Program-made: the position numbers and the translations under genes | In this document: positions 1 through 12,207 of the stretch, one piece after another | Numbering within the stretch: position 1 is the first letter of the stretch | Layout: each line of letters begins with the position of its first letter | The notes under the pieces: generated by a model | What the model was told of the DNA's origin: nothing | The model's input: only the letters and a program-made list of their open reading frames with translations | Databases searched by the model: none | Source: Lineus longissimus | Lineage: Eukaryota; Nemertea; Pilidiophora; Heteronemertea; Lineidae | DNA length: 64,000 nucleotides | Assembly (NCBI RefSeq): GCF_910592395.1 | Contig: NC_088326.1 | Span: forward strand, 10,359,001-10,423,000 | Direction of reading: 5' to 3'

Positions 1-473
1 ATTCAAATTCAAATTATAGTTTGTCTCATATGATTAACTTAAAGAACCAATGGCATTAAACAACGCTTTTATTACCAATGTGCTGGCTACCTAGTCTCCT
101 TATATTTTATAGTAGCAGTTTCCGTATAATTAAATAAGTTATGGAAACATTCTACATCTCATTTCACCAGGTTTGTTGATTTGACCTATTTTTCAAGGTC
201 ACAGAGGTCAACCTCAAACATTTGACCTATAGTGGCACCTGTTATCAATATTTTGTCAAAGAGTCTTTACTTCGTTGATGTATACATGGTACAGCGTTCG
301 GTCATCTCAATATGTTGCAAACATTCGATGAAAGTGTCCTACCTTTAACGCCTTGCCAGGTCATGAATGTCAGAAAACAATTTGTAATTCATATTCAATG
401 GCTATTTCTTTTCTTCTTACATACATGTAATGCACTGATGAAACGAAGGCGGATCACCCAAGACCTTGCCATA

Positions 474-1401
474 CAGGGTGTCTCATAAAAAAGGGAATCC
501 TAGCAAAATGGGTTAATGTTTTTAAACCATACTTTCTACAACTTAAGTAGAAGCTATGAACTTTGTGTCGATACCATTGTGGCGTCCAACCTGTTATGCA
601 TGACTGAGCACCATGGTCTTGAAAAAGACATGCAGAAATCACCTTGTTCTAAGTAGGGAAATTCAAGCTTGACATTAAGCCACATGACGTGGCTGAGAAT
701 GAAAGCATGTTTTAATGATCAACAACACATCTCTTTATTTCTTTCAGATAAATTTTATTCCACATGAATTCAACATTTTTACAATTTAAGCCCCGACACC
801 CTCCACGTGACCCCCTCCTCTTTGGATGCATTTGGCAACGTCGACACATATCCTGAACAGCCCGTGTCACCATCTCTGGATTGTCTCTCAACTCATTAAC
901 CTCCCGAATTATGCGAGCTCTTACTTCTGCTAGACCTTGAACTGGAGTCTCATAAACCTTGTTCCTCAGGTACCCCGAAAAGAAAAAAATCACAGGGAGT
1001 CAAATCTGATGACCTTGGTGGCCACTCCAAAGGGCGGTTCAGCGCGATTACTCGTTCCCCGAACAAAGCAGTGACCATCAAGGTTTCCAGAACTGCATGA
1101 AAGCGTTGTGCTGGAGTACCATCCTGTGCCAAATATAAGCGCCTGAAAATACCCATCCCAGTTATGACAAAACACTCTTAAGTTAATGAACCATGTGTGA
1201 TGACAACTGCATGGAATTTCCCAACTTCGAACACGTTCATTTCTGCCTGTCATTTTGGGGACCATGGTGGTCAGTCATGTGTGATCGCATGGACGTCACA
1301 ATGGTATCAACACAAAGCTCATAGCTTCTACTTTACTGTGCTGCAAGGTTTAAAAATATTAACCCATTTCGCCCGGATTACCTTTTTTATGAGACACAAT
1401 G
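474..1401 (-). mobile_element. Mariner/Tc1-like DNA transposon, decayed
   Basis: The element is bounded by long inverted terminal repeats. The left end (from 474, starting CAGGGTGTCTCATAAAAAAG) matches the reverse complement of the right end (to about 1401, with GAGACAC at 1391-1397), and the similarity continues inward for roughly 150 bases on each side. TA dinucleotides flank both ends (472-473 and 1402-1403), as expected for a TA target duplication. The minus strand between the repeats encodes pieces of a DDE transposase. At under 1 kb it is shorter than an autonomous mariner, so it is an internally deleted, non-autonomous copy. Confidence 0.8.
712..1156 (-). pseudogene. Transposase C-terminal remnant, frameshifted
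   Basis: Two overlapping minus-strand frames form the end of a mariner-type DDE transposase. The first (950-1156) carries AQDGTPAQR, with the second catalytic Asp, and EWPPRSSDLTPCDFFLFG, with the third acidic residue in the family's usual PRSPDLTPLDFF context. The protein then continues in another frame (712-993) with GYLRNKVYETPVQGLAEVRA, the usual C-terminal tail. The frame change near 970-990 and the missing N-terminal DNA-binding half show that it is dead. The family assignment rests on these motifs alone. Confidence 0.8.
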
Positions 1402-1403
1402 TA

Positions 1404-3380
1404 TACTATTAACAGACGACGGAAGAAACAGTGTCAACGCGAGTGAGTTGAAGTGACTTCATCGGTCGATTTTGTGTCACTTCTTCGGTTTGGTCACTTA
1501 TAATCGTGCCACGGTGAGTCTCCTAAACAGTTGGGCCGTTGGTCATGATTTGGTGAAATTCGAGTCACTTAATATTCGGTATGGTCATAAACTAATTGCT
1601 TGATTTTGTCACTTTATCGGTTGATTTTATGTCACTTCAGTTGATTCACTTAATTGGGCGATGTGACCTATCATTTTTGTAAAAAATGTATCCTGCAGAG
1701 ATCATTTTTGTGAGGATCGATGCACTGCGACGACTGATGTGGAGGCGAAAATCTACACGACGATGTCAGGCTATTCGCGCTCGATTACCCTGCTTGATGG
1801 CCGTGTTGAATATGTGGAATATAGGATGCTGATTTGGCAAAACGTGCGGGAAGGATACAGGATGTTTGCCGGGATGCAACAAAAATAGATTTTCGGGCTG
1901 TATTGCCCTGTTACTTTCGGTACGCACTGGTAAATAGAGGCAGTATGAGGGGGCGTTGCGAGGTAATTGTGTGCTGGGTGTGGAGGGGGGAGAGGGGGTG
2001 TAAAGTCCGAACTCGGCGTGAACTGACATGGCGAATTGTTTCTCCCCTAGTAGTTGTGCTTACTAGAATAAACAAAAAACGCAGTAAATGGTGTTAGTTG
2101 CGTTGAAATATGAGGCCGCTGCGGCAGACCAGAAAAGGATTAGACTTTTAAAATCAGGAAATATTCTCTTTTTCTTACGCGGCCAATAATTCCAAATTCT
2201 GCAATTTCGACTACGCCCAGAGGGATTTCAAGAATAAGAGGGGATGCATTCAATAATCTAACCTCTTTGACCATAGTTTCCATGTTGTTATCAATGGCAT
2301 CATTGAGCTTCCATCTCTGGCATGCAGACCATGACACGAACCTACATGCATGCTTCCCCCTCCGATGATTGAAGCCAGCGATGGCGTCATGTTTGGAACT
2401 CAAAACTGAACATTCTAGTCTTGAGCGCGAATTTATTGATATCCAGTATTCGAGGGATATATCTTCACGCCGCTTTCCAACATCGGCAAGCCATACAAAG
2501 GTAATGCCTAAAGAAGCAAGTATGGTGCTTTCGATTATACATATATTGAGGACTGCACACAAGATATTTCGATGGAAACCTCTCCTCGTTGTTGACGAAA
2601 CACAAATATTATTTGAACTGGTCATTTCCGATAAAGGCATTTTCATCATATGCCATGGCCACTACGTCGATCATGTTCCGGCTTGGCGTTTGCTTTGATA
2701 AAATACTGATTTAATAAACCGTTGAACACTGGAGAATAAAGGTGGGCCTACTGTAGGTTGAATGTGAACATAAAACACACCAAATAAATGACACAACAGT
2801 TAAATGTGATTAGTAGTATGACATAGAAGGCAGGGTATGTTAAATAATGAAAGGTGATCGGACAACAACGTTCGAATAGCGGAGCTCGAAATGCGAGTGG
2901 TGGAGTTAACAGATCATCTGCCATGGGATCAAGGACAAAACATGGCTGCACTGACATTATATCATCAGGCTTATCTGGTCTATACTGCTGTGCAAGATGT
3001 ACAAGGGAAAAGTGTGTGTGTGGGGGGGGGGGTTAAGTCCGCGGGTGGTGATGCCATGACAAAGAGTAAGGATGCCAGGTCCCCCTCTCAACACTCGGAT
3101 GTCAGAGGAAAACCTGCCACCGCCCCAGAGAGGCAGTCACTGCGGATCCAGAGGGCCATGAAGAGCCATCTGAAATTAAAAGCCCTTCTTAATAGATTTC
3201 GAGGTCAAAGAAAACAGCAAACAAAATCTTGACTTCTACGAGATTAGCAGGAAGAAGGCCAAGTCCTGGAATGGGTTGAGGAGCGCCTTTGACTTTGGAA
3301 TACAAAGCACAAAGAACACATATCAAAAACAAGACCAGGAAGGATGTGTCAGGGAAGCCGCATAACCGGGAGGATGTATT
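1404..3380. other. Intergenic, no recognisable gene
   Basis: No coding region can be defended here. A 169-codon minus-strand frame (2140-2649) and a 113-codon plus-strand frame (2891-3232) are open, but neither shows a known domain, splice context or biased composition, and the first overlaps another open frame on the other strand. A short G tract lies at about 3022-3033. Confidence 0.5.
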
Positions 3381-4099
3381 TTGTTGTCCGTCGTGGACCC
3401 GGAGAAGCCCCGTTACATGTACGACACTTATACTGTGCAGATCTTGAAGTCGTCCATTTTGTCCGGTGGAGCCCGTTACACATCCGTTATTCCTCGGTTC
3501 CCATGCGTTCCTTTATCAGGTAATTGTCCGCTGTGGATTCGGTACACCTCCTGTTCATCCGCGTATGTCAGGTGGTAGTCGGGCCTCGAGCCACGTCCAC
3601 CGGACATCAACGCATGAACTGCGACGTACAGGAAGAGGAACGCACTAGTTCCGAACAAAACGCATGCCCAACACAAACGAACCATACAACCAGGCGGACG
3701 TGGTTGTCTAGTGTGGTCTGTTCCAAAGTTTGTGCACTTGTTGTCCGTCGTGGACCCGGAGAAGCCCCGTTACATGTACGGCACTTCTACTTTGCAAATC
3801 TTAAAGTCGTCTATTTTGTCCGGTGGAGCCCGTAACATATCAGTTATTCCTCGGTTCCTATGCGTTCCTTTATCAGATCATTGTCCGCTGTGGATGCGGT
3901 ACACCTCCTGTTCATCCGCTGCATGTCAGGTGGTCGTCGGGCCTCGAACCACGTCCACCGGACGTGGCCGCATGAACTGACAAGTACAGGAGGAGGAAAG
4001 CACTAATTCCGAACAAAACACATGCCCAACACAAACGAACCGTACAACCAGGCGAATGTGGTTGCCTGGTGGAGGATGTTCCAAAGTTTGTACATGCAC
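3381..4099. repeat. Two-copy tandem duplication, 357-bp unit
   Basis: Copy 1 (3381-3737) and copy 2 (3738-4099) begin with the same TTGTTGTCCGTCGTGGACCC stretch and stay highly similar throughout, ending in TTCCAAAGTTTGT. The minus strand of both encodes the same hydrophobic segment, so a piece of gene or pseudogene has been duplicated head to tail. Confidence 0.85.
3476..4060 (-). pseudogene. Duplicated signal-anchor exon fragment, degenerate
   Basis: On the minus strand, copy 1 has an ATG at 3685 followed by a short N-terminus and a strongly hydrophobic stretch (VRLCWACVLFGTSAFLFLY), then a polar region. This layout resembles the start of a type II membrane protein. It stops after 69 residues at 3476. 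In copy 2 the start codon is ACG rather than ATG and a one-base difference closes the frame early. At the position of the copy 1 stop, however, copy 2 reads through (GATATGTTA against GATGTGTAA). Each copy therefore carries different lesions. The parent gene is not recognised; a Golgi enzyme stem is one possibility. Confidence 0.35.
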
Positions 4100-5641
4100 A
4101 AAACATACCTCCGGATGAAGCGAACTTCGCCCGACCGTGCCTAAAAAGGAACGCATTCCCAGAACAAAAGACAAATCGGAAACGCATGCAAACGGACAAC
4201 ATCGGATTGGACTTTGCTCTCTATTGGACGTCTGTTATAACGCAAACCGTCAAGGTGTGACTGGCGCTTCAGATCATTTCTGCACATTTAGGAAATGGAA
4301 GATACATGTAATGCACATTGATCGTTCGATGCCGTCCACCATGTCCGATTTGGATAGAAATTGTTTGGCGACACCATGTAGCCGGTGGTCAGGGCGTCCT
4401 TTCCTGGCTCGGCCCGTGTCTTGATTTGTAGTAGTTATTGAAGCGAGCTTGGATCGTAAAACCTCGATTATCTTACGAATGTCGTGTTGGCAAGATTCAT
4501 GTTTTAATGAATGCATGTATTGATTTCTTATGCTTATCAATATTGGCTATCGAATAGGAAAAATAGTGTCCTACGGTGCGTCATATGCCTAAACTATGAT
4601 TTTAAAGAACATGAATGTACATAATGCAATAAAAAACATGTATTTGTTTTATCGATCCAAGACTGGTTGATATATTACAACAGTGTCGAAACAAAGGCCA
4701 AGACGGGAAATATTGACCATCAGACAGAACACGGTGTCGCCAATGCATTGCCTATCCAGATCGAACTCTCGACCATGTGTTTGCTATCTAGCTGAAATAG
4801 CATGTTCAGAGTCAACAGCGGTGCAAGAAGATCATGTAAGCGAGCCTGTTCCTTGTCTGGTGTTGATGAAATAAATGTTGGCATGGCCAATAAGCCATTT
4901 TGAGGCATTGCACTGGAATGCGTTTTCAATCAACCTCGAGGTCTTCGTCTATTTACAATGCAAATCTTGTACTTGACCTCTCAAGTTCTTGCACGTCTAG
5001 CATCTCCAAATTCAGGCAAATTCTCCACACACTCATGATAAAAGTTATTTTATAGAGCATTACTGGCCACCATGTTGTCACGTCACTGCGAATGCGACAA
5101 GCGCGATTCTGCATGAACGATTTCACTTACCAACGAATGCATTTTTTGTTGAATCATCATTGACACTGTGTGGAACACTCCGAATTCCCGGCGCCGGTTA
5201 TCGGTCGCTTATAGTCTCACCTCCGACCAACGCCGTTACGAGACGCTGCCAATATGTATATGTATTACTCGCAAAACGACCTTTCCTTGGATGGTATCAA
5301 GTATTAATTGACAAATTTGATGATCATGACAAGACACTTGGTGATCACATTCATTGGTATAGGGCGACCATGCTTACGTCGGAATACCCTGTTTTACATA
5401 CATGTATATGTTTGACATACCGTGATATTGTGAGTAGTTCACATACATCGGTTAGAACAATAGCCGCCTTCAAAGCCGTCCACTCAAGTCAACGATGCCA
5501 TGAATAATTTGGAAGACAATTTTTGTTTTGACCGAGATGTGAGGCGATGCTAATGCAATGACACTTAGGTGTTGTAAGTGACCAATTGGACCACTCTGAC
5601 GATTCTGATTGGCTGCTACATAATAATATATGTCCTAATTC
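4100..5641. other. Intergenic, no gene seen
   Basis: No supported gene lies here. Short similar segments in inverted orientation, around 4340-4385 and 4725-4775 (both containing TGGCGACACC or its complement), suggest a degraded inverted-repeat element. Confidence 0.4.
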
Positions 5642-6715
5642 TCAAGAATGTAAAACTGCTATTCTCGGCATCCCCCAAACTGATATCCCCATATCCTGCG
5701 CCATTCGAGCCAGGCCCTCGGACCCAATATGATTTTTATAGAAGACTGCCGGAAAGTTTAAACCTCTTCGATGATGATCCGCCTTCACTAACAAGGCGCA
5801 TGCGCCAACCCCGTTCACTTTTACGACATCACTGTCCCTGTACAAATCAACAAGATATATTCTCTTCGGGCGAGGTTGGTTGTAACCTTCCAGAAATATA
5901 TACTTTGGCTTTTTCTTCCCCGCCTGGTATGCTAATGAGGCCTCTGTTTCCCGCCAAGTATGAAAATCGTACTCATGATATGTAAATAGCGAATGTCTGT
6001 ATTGAGTGACGCACTGCGGAGCAACAATTGTTTTATTCGCTTTTAGCATAAGCTGTAGCAAGTCACGCGGCGCCCTCTTTATGTCAATATCTAACCACAT
6101 GACCCAATCCTCATCCTCTAAACCAAGTGTCAGCAAAACATTCCGTGCAGACGCCAGATGACTGAGGCGATCAATCTCCTTCTCCTCGCCATATTTTTCG
6201 GGCGCCATCTTGGAATTTCCGCGCTTCTTCCGATCAAATTCTGTCAAATGGTAAAATGCCGCACGCCTAAATTCTCCATCCAATGAACTAACTAAATCAC
6301 TGGCCAGGCCTGCTGTGTCATCTGTACTGTCATATTCGCCTAATATTACTGATATCAGGTTGTGGGGATAGCTCAAGTGATGGAGTAGATTTTTATACTG
6401 CACCAGTTTCGTTTCTGAGTTACGTAGTACGGTCAGAATTACAATTATTGGTAACCGTTCGCCTAGGGCATGTAAATCGGTTTCTCCCTCACTTTCTTCG
6501 TAGTCCAAACCAGGGTAGTGAACATGATAGAAACATGGTATCATCAGAAAGTAAACCAGAAATGCGATCAGCAGCACGACACCTATTGACAGTTTAAGCA
6601 ACCGCTTGTAAACCCTTGGAGAGTGGAATAAACCGATGTTGAAATTCCGTATCTGTTTTGTGAGAAAACGACGCATTTTTTCAGCTCTGCATTCAGCAGG
6701 GAAAATCATCTCCAA
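5642..6715 (-). CDS. Anp1/Mnn9-like (GT62) Golgi glycosyltransferase
   Basis: This is an uninterrupted 357-codon frame. Residues 1-38 are a basic cytosolic tail, 39-61 a signal anchor (GVVLLIAFLVYFLMIP), and the rest a luminal catalytic domain. Family features seen are LPIIVILTVLRNSETK (about 88-103), GEYDSTDDT (127-134), the arginine-flanked stretch HLASARNVLL (186-195), and the metal-binding DxD in MWLDIDI (206-212; D209 and D211). The C-terminus GISVWGMPRIAVLH fits the family's usual ending. The fungal members Anp1, Mnn9 and Van1 are Golgi mannosyltransferases of mannan synthesis; a mannosyl or related transfer here is inferred. Met14 (MRRFLTK) is an alternative start. There is no intron and no visible lesion. 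No partner genes are adjacent. Confidence 0.75.
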   Translation of the reverse strand: MEMIFPAECRAEKMRRFLTKQIRNFNIGLFHSPRVYKRLLKLSIGVVLLIAFLVYFLMIPCFYHVHYPGLDYEESEGETDLHALGERLPIIVILTVLRNSETKLVQYKNLLHHLSYPHNLISVILGEYDSTDDTAGLASDLVSSLDGEFRRAAFYHLTEFDRKKRGNSKMAPEKYGEEKEIDRLSHLASARNVLLTLGLEDEDWVMWLDIDIKRAPRDLLQLMLKANKTIVAPQCVTQYRHSLFTYHEYDFHTWRETEASLAYQAGKKKPKYIFLEGYNQPRPKRIYLVDLYRDSDVVKVNGVGACALLVKADHHRRGLNFPAVFYKNHIGSEGLARMAQDMGISVWGMPRIAVLHS

Positions 6716-9700
6716 AGAAATCGTAACGTTCAGTTAGAGAAGTCACAGTTTCATAGTGGTATACTTACATGTAGTCAAAGTAAGCACCAGGATTTGAATG
6801 AAATGTCATCAAAATGTGTGTACCATTGTTAAACGGTTTTCGTGACGTATTCTCGAGATGAAATCGTGATCGAGATGCATCAAACTGATGGAAGAGTTAA
6901 TCCTTATCACACAACTATATTTCAATAACATATTCGGTCCCGACGAAGTCGTTGTTCTGCTGCGTCGAGTCGATGAATCCGATGGCGTTCCGGTGTAAAG
7001 TCATTGAGCTTTCAACGCTGCAACTTTGCACAACTTCACTGATCTGTCATGCGAAATAAACTCACCGCATTTAGACGTGTTGGCTCTGCCGATGAGGCGA
7101 AACGTAGCATGACAAAACGTCGACAGTCATAGGCTATTCATGACATCCATCGCGTACACAAACTTGATGCTGTCGCCGAATGCTTCGAAAAAGATGTGAC
7201 ACGAGGTCCGCTGTTTCCTGGCAGGCTCATGTGATGATTCGTTCTCAAGAAGAAATCACATGGTGTACGTCATGTTTCCTCGCGGTTTATGACAATTAAA
7301 TATCATATATGTGCATTATACGCCGTTCGTAATTACCGGTGGTCCGGAATAGCAATGCATTTATACAAAATGCTGTAGTGCAGTTGTGATGCATACGGAT
7401 TTACTGAAACTTGGTAGTCATAGTATTTGGATATCTGTTTACACAATGGCAATGCAGAAATTTATACCAGGTACATTTTAACGGAAATGTTAATTTTCAA
7501 ATTCTATTATAAATTTTATCTTTTTGACGAAGCTTGTACGCCTTTAAGACACGTGTGTTTACATGTTAGGCTTGCATTCGGAACATTTATGATGTCCTGG
7601 CCGTGGGTGCTAGGCAAATATTGATGGATATGCATAATTCAAGTAGCGACAAAGTGCATTTGCATCGGAACACGCATGACCCCGAGTCATGTAAATATGA
7701 TTCGGATACCCAATATACACCTTTCCAGAAATGGGGCGCTGAGTGTCCGAAATAGTGATGTCATAAGGGGAAACTAGGCCTTATGGTGGAGGGACAAAGG
7801 AGATAGTCATGGTTGACCAACATACTTGAATGCCTTTAATGACGGACAAGGGGGAAAGTTAGTTCCAAAGCAAGCCACCAATTTCGGGAAGCATGTATAA
7901 AGTGCTCTTATAAGACAACGTTTCAATGTCGCAAGCAACGCTTTATTGAATTATTAGTCAGACCGGCTCAGAAAACACTGGCAGTACGTGCCATTTCGGA
8001 AAAAAATACTTTGGTGAAAAAAGCAGATAGACAGTGTCGCTATCTGTTTATATAAGAGTTGTAAATTGACAGGGTGATGGCACAGTTCACTGTTGTCTTT
8101 GTATGGTTCTTTAATCACGGCACTCTCTACATTTACTCTTCTGTGCACTCAATTTATTTCAAATTGCACTTTAAAAGTCCTGCTATACTGTAAACAAATT
8201 TCAAATTTTTAACGAACTGCGTAGGCCCCTACGGAAGTTTTGAACCTCCTCGTATATTGCGTATAGGTGTTGGTATCTTGTCTTACTTCGAAGTGTGATC
8301 TGCTAACGAACCAATTAATTAACGTGGAATCTTAACGCCATCTTGACTTTAGAAAGTCTGCCCAGACAAAATGTTGTACTGTGAAGTTATCTGCTATTTT
8401 TCTCAGATGACTCAGCAAAATATTTTGACTTAAAATGGCGTCGATTATTCAGCTTGATCAGAGTCTTCTTTAAAAGACTCTGAATCAACATTAAAAACAA
8501 ACAAAAAGACCTGTTTCATATCTGTTACAGCATTGTTTATTAACAAACATTGGTTGGAAGACGTCGTGACTGTACAAGAATTCTTAAGGAAAGCGCTTCA
8601 CGCACCATTGCATCGTTTTCCTAATAAAACCTCAACCATGTCAACTGGCCGCTCATCATTGTCAAATAACAACATATGTACAGGTGTTGTTGGTTATGTA
8701 AGTATCGGTGTGTAGAAATTATTTATCGTCTGAAATTTCCAGCGTGTTGCACCGCCAGTTAGGCCCATTAGCACAAAAGTCAAAAGAAAAGAGAAAAATG
8801 TCGGAGCGACGCGAATCATAGGTGCAGTTTAGTCAAGTTCTATATTTTCGTTGCATTAGTTGCGAGCGACATTTTCTCTACGCTTGCACCAGTCAAATGA
8901 TTATGTGATCAGCCAGTCTAAAAAGATTAAGGTGCATTTTAAAGGGCGGAGAAAGGGCAGGTGCTCGGTGGGGCAAATTAAGTTACACGAAGAACCCGAC
9001 AGGTGTCTCTGATTTTCCATAGTATATCAGCACTGCTTACGCTTGTGAGAGGAAGTCCAACAAGACCAAATCGTGCATCCCTAGCTGTACATGTGCATGT
9101 GCATCCCTAGCTTTCCGAAGAGCGCTCTCCGGAAGACGGTTTCAATTCGCCTTCAGTGTGAACGTAGTGTTAGTCACCTGGAGACCATCCATTAAAAGTG
9201 CTAGTTCCTGCGTGTAATCCCCATTCAATTAGATATTTGTGTAATGTGATTGGCTGGTGAGGCTATACCCCAACGTGGCACTATAACGCGACGGCATAGG
9301 CCCGACACATTGGCGCCAGTGGGACTGAAATTTAGCGGAGTCATGAAGCCAAACCTGTAGCAATCGATCACTCACCCTGTCACCGGTCCTTCCTCTGTGC
9401 TCAATCATAATTCGCCTTGCAGACCGAGTTACGAACGACGAGGATTTGAGAAAAGTTGCGTAATTGTGAGAAGAATTTCAATTGTTTGTGCCAGTACCAC
9501 GACAACGGCAGTATTTTTATAAAGTGGTTAATCAGCCGAAACATTTGTGTTGGCAACAGGGTGCGAATAAAAAACTATTTGGAAATAAATACTATAATGT
9601 GATGATGAATATCCCCAGTACAGGGAATGACTCTGTAAAATTGAGAGCGAAACTCCCTTCATTTTCTAAAAAGCTCCTTCCGCAACAGAAAATACCTTCC

Positions 9701-9876
9701 TCAAAACCTGGCCTCTAGAAATCCTGGCTAATCCAACTTACATATAGTTTCGAATCGGACGGGTAACATGACGTTGCAATGGTAATTAAAGACCAATCCT
9801 GTATCAGGTTAGGTTTCTAGTTCAACAGCGTTTGTTAGAAGAGAAGTGCTATTTACAAGAGGTATGCACATAATAC
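6716..9876. other. Intergenic, no gene seen
   Basis: Only short, unbiased frames occur here. No domain or clear repeat boundary was recognised. A small hairpin (GAGTCTTCTTTAAAAGACTC) lies near 8460-8480. Confidence 0.5.
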
Positions 9877-10284
9877 ATACTCTGTTTCCTCACGTATACC
9901 GTCTTCCTGTACCGCTAATACAAAGTAACAGTGTCCATACATTGGATGGGGTACGCAATAGGGTTCACCACATGCGAGGCGGTTTTTCTTTGCCCACGTG
10001 ATGAATGGGCATTGTCCATTTGCTCCGCCTCGGTCACACCATGACTAAAGCCCAAACACGATTGTCTGGTAATACAACCCATTCAATTCATTTAAAATCC
10101 CATCGACCAATGGTAGCAGACTGCAAGTAGCGGGTGTCTCTGGTCATAGGTCTGTGCCACGATCTGAGCCAATCAGTCCAATCTAATAGGCCTAACCTTT
10201 GTATTAGGTATGCGAGGTATTCATCCCTTCGGGCCTCTTAAATATGCCGCCCAAAGACGGTATACCTGTGAGGAAACAGAGTAT
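9877..10284. mobile_element. MITE family 1, intact copy
   Basis: A non-coding element of about 408 bp with inverted ends. It starts ATACTCTGTTTCCTCACGTA and ends with the complement (ACGGTATACCTGTGAGGAAA followed by CAGAGTAT). A second copy lies at 16731-17543, where another element has inserted into it. It lies in the region downstream (3' on the minus strand) of the cystin-like gene. Confidence 0.8.
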
Positions 10285-10617
10285 ATTTACATAATTGTTT
10301 AATATCTACATGATTGAATAATAAATTATTGCAAAGTCATTTCATGTCTAATTGAATAAAATGCAAGTCCGTGTTTCGAAAAGAAGGGCTATAACACTGG
10401 TTAAATAAAATCAACAAAGCCTGCTTTCTCTGTGCTGTTTTCATTTGGTTCCCGGCGTGACAGCGGATATAGTCCCCCTGGAGTCATAGTCCGGTAGCAT
10501 TGTATTTGACCAATTAAGCAACATGATCTATTGTACCGCTAACCCTAACCAAAACATTTAGCAATGCGGGCTATTGTTACACGGACTATCAGCCCTAGGA
10601 CTACTATCCCTTGCACA

Positions 10618-10788
10618 CCGGTGTAGAAGTTTAAAATGTCCTAGGATAAAATGTCCGGGAACAAAGGATTCTATTATGCGCTTCAATCTCTGAGCTATTG
10701 ACTGTCAGGGTCTCTATAGAACCATATTGCAGAATACAATAGGGCCGGACACTTTTTCCAGGGGGGACACTTTTTACTTTTACACCGG
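10618..10788. mobile_element. MITE family 2, copy 1
   Basis: About 170 bp with inverted ends, CCGGTGTAGAAGTTTAAAAT on the left and CACTTTTTACTTTTACACCGG on the right. A near-identical copy lies at 18746-18917 and a half copy at about 13675-13765. Confidence 0.75.
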
Positions 10789-11368
10789 CGCGGTTTCTTT
10801 TTGTTGCTCTACGTACCCCACCTATCACAATCTAACACCAAGTACTATAGAACAGAACATTTTCGCGGCATAAAGTTTTCGCGAATGCCGAGCCATGGAC
10901 ATATTCGCGGCATAATATTTTCGCGAATCAAGAATTCTTTTCCCAATAGAATTAAAATTGTCTGCTTGTAAATGAACCTTGTTGTCTTGTCTCTTGATCA
11001 CAATACCAGTTTTTCCACTTCTCCAATTCCAATCGGGCAGCGACTAGTTCAAGAAACAGCCGTCAGATAGAGGTTGTGAAGTTCAGTTCAAAGAGTACAA
11101 TTGATATGCCCGCCCAGACTTAAACCCCGATATGATTCTTAGTTGACATCTTAGTCAAGATCGTGCCCCAACTATTCTTGTCAAATACGTCCCCACATCG
11201 GTCATGATGCCGCGTACACGCATCTGCTCCTCCCGAGCACTATGAGTATAAGTACATCTCAAATAAACATATCGCCGAGTTATGAATCTTTCGCCATGAC
11301 TCGGGTGTCTTCGGTTAAAGACGCCGATAGCCGACATCTTACTAAGGATAACCTGCCCTTAATGTTCG

Positions 11369-11447
11369 TTATAAATCGGCGAATTCACTTTCGATGTCCT
11401 TCATGAGTTCTTCTTCAGTTATGTCATATTTCAGGTGATTGCTTTCT
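11369..11447 (-). CDS. Cystin-1-like protein, exon 4 (C-terminal)
   Basis: Last coding exon of the four-exon minus-strand gene that starts at 32737. A good acceptor (CATTTTCAG) precedes 11447. The first base completes the codon left open by exon 3 (AG plus A, Arg), and 25 further codons lead to TAA at 11369-11371. The peptide contains YDITEEELMKDIESEF. This closely matches the conserved C-terminal signature of vertebrate cystin-1 (pattern YDxSEEELMxxIExEY), and it is the main reason for the family call. The match is from memory of the family pattern and was not searched. Confidence 0.65.
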
Positions 11448-11476
11448 CTGAAAATGCAAAGTCATATAAAAATATA

Positions 11477-11725
11477 CAGTGGAACCTTCCTCAGCAGACA
11501 CTTCAATAAAAAAGGACACTAGTTTGGACCCCTTATTGGTTGTTTCCATTCCGATTGACCTCTCTATTTAGGACACCTCTCTACAGGGTGGCCCAGAATT
11601 ATTTTCCCTCACACAATGGATACACAATAGAATTATATTGTAAAAGAGAAAACAATTCTGGGCCACCCTGTAGTACAGATAGCACTTGTCAGACTAGAGG
11701 TTGTCATAATAGAGAGGTTCTACTG
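11477..11725. mobile_element. MITE family 3 (CAGTRGAACCTC ends) with nested insertion
   Basis: The left end is CAGTGGAACCTTCCTC and the right end is the inverted AGAGAGGTTCTACTG. Internal text resembling 'rows' of GGACACCTCTCT is typical of the copies at 54794-54880, 57445-57590 and 61111-61271. This copy is split by a smaller element at 11584-11670. Confidence 0.7.
11584..11670. mobile_element. MITE family 4, mariner-type, nested copy
   Basis: An 87-bp element with inverted ends CAGGGTGGCCCAGAATT / AATTCTGGGCCACCCTG, flanked by TA on both sides (11582-11583 and 11671-11672). It is inserted inside the family 3 element. A second copy is at 29755-29831. The ends and TA duplication suit mobilisation by a mariner/Tc1 transposase. 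Confidence 0.85.
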
Positions 11726-11916
11726 TATTCAATGCCAAAAAACTATTCCAGTGAAACTAATATAATTCCAGTACAAAAAAGTAATTATTGCCCGAATAAA
11801 TGTATGTTATCATCTGCGATGACGTTTTAAAGGACGTGTATTTTCATATTTGAACTAGATCGACGTTTGCCTTACTAATTATATGGCCTGACAGTGGGCA
11901 ATGACAACACGGGACC

Positions 11917-11959
11917 CCCCCCCCCCTCCCCCTCACCCACCCCCCCCCCCCCCCCCCCC
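11917..11959. repeat. Poly-C low-complexity tract
   Basis: A run almost entirely of C, interrupted by a few T and A, including about 20 C in a row at its end. It lies in the last intron of the cystin-like gene. It is prone to length change and sequencing error. Confidence 0.9.
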
Positions 11960-12207
11960 ATAGTCAAGTGTCACCAATACATGAAGGGAAACTATGACGA
12001 TACCAATTAATGTCAAAGGTGAATAAGTGGCGACTAAGTCGTGGACCTCGGAAAAACTAATGCCGTGTCGACTCGAGTGTGCTGCGAAAAAAGTGTCGAC
12101 TAAAAAGAATCGATCACCTGAACAGGGGTATGGTTTTGATTGACAGCTGCTTGAGCACAGCTCAACCATCCATTAGTGACTGACGCCAGTTGTCGCCACA
12201 AACGTAC

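Noticed and set aside
2140-2649. 169-codon minus-strand frame
   Set aside because: No domain, no splice context and an overlapping open frame on the other strand; kept only as a note.
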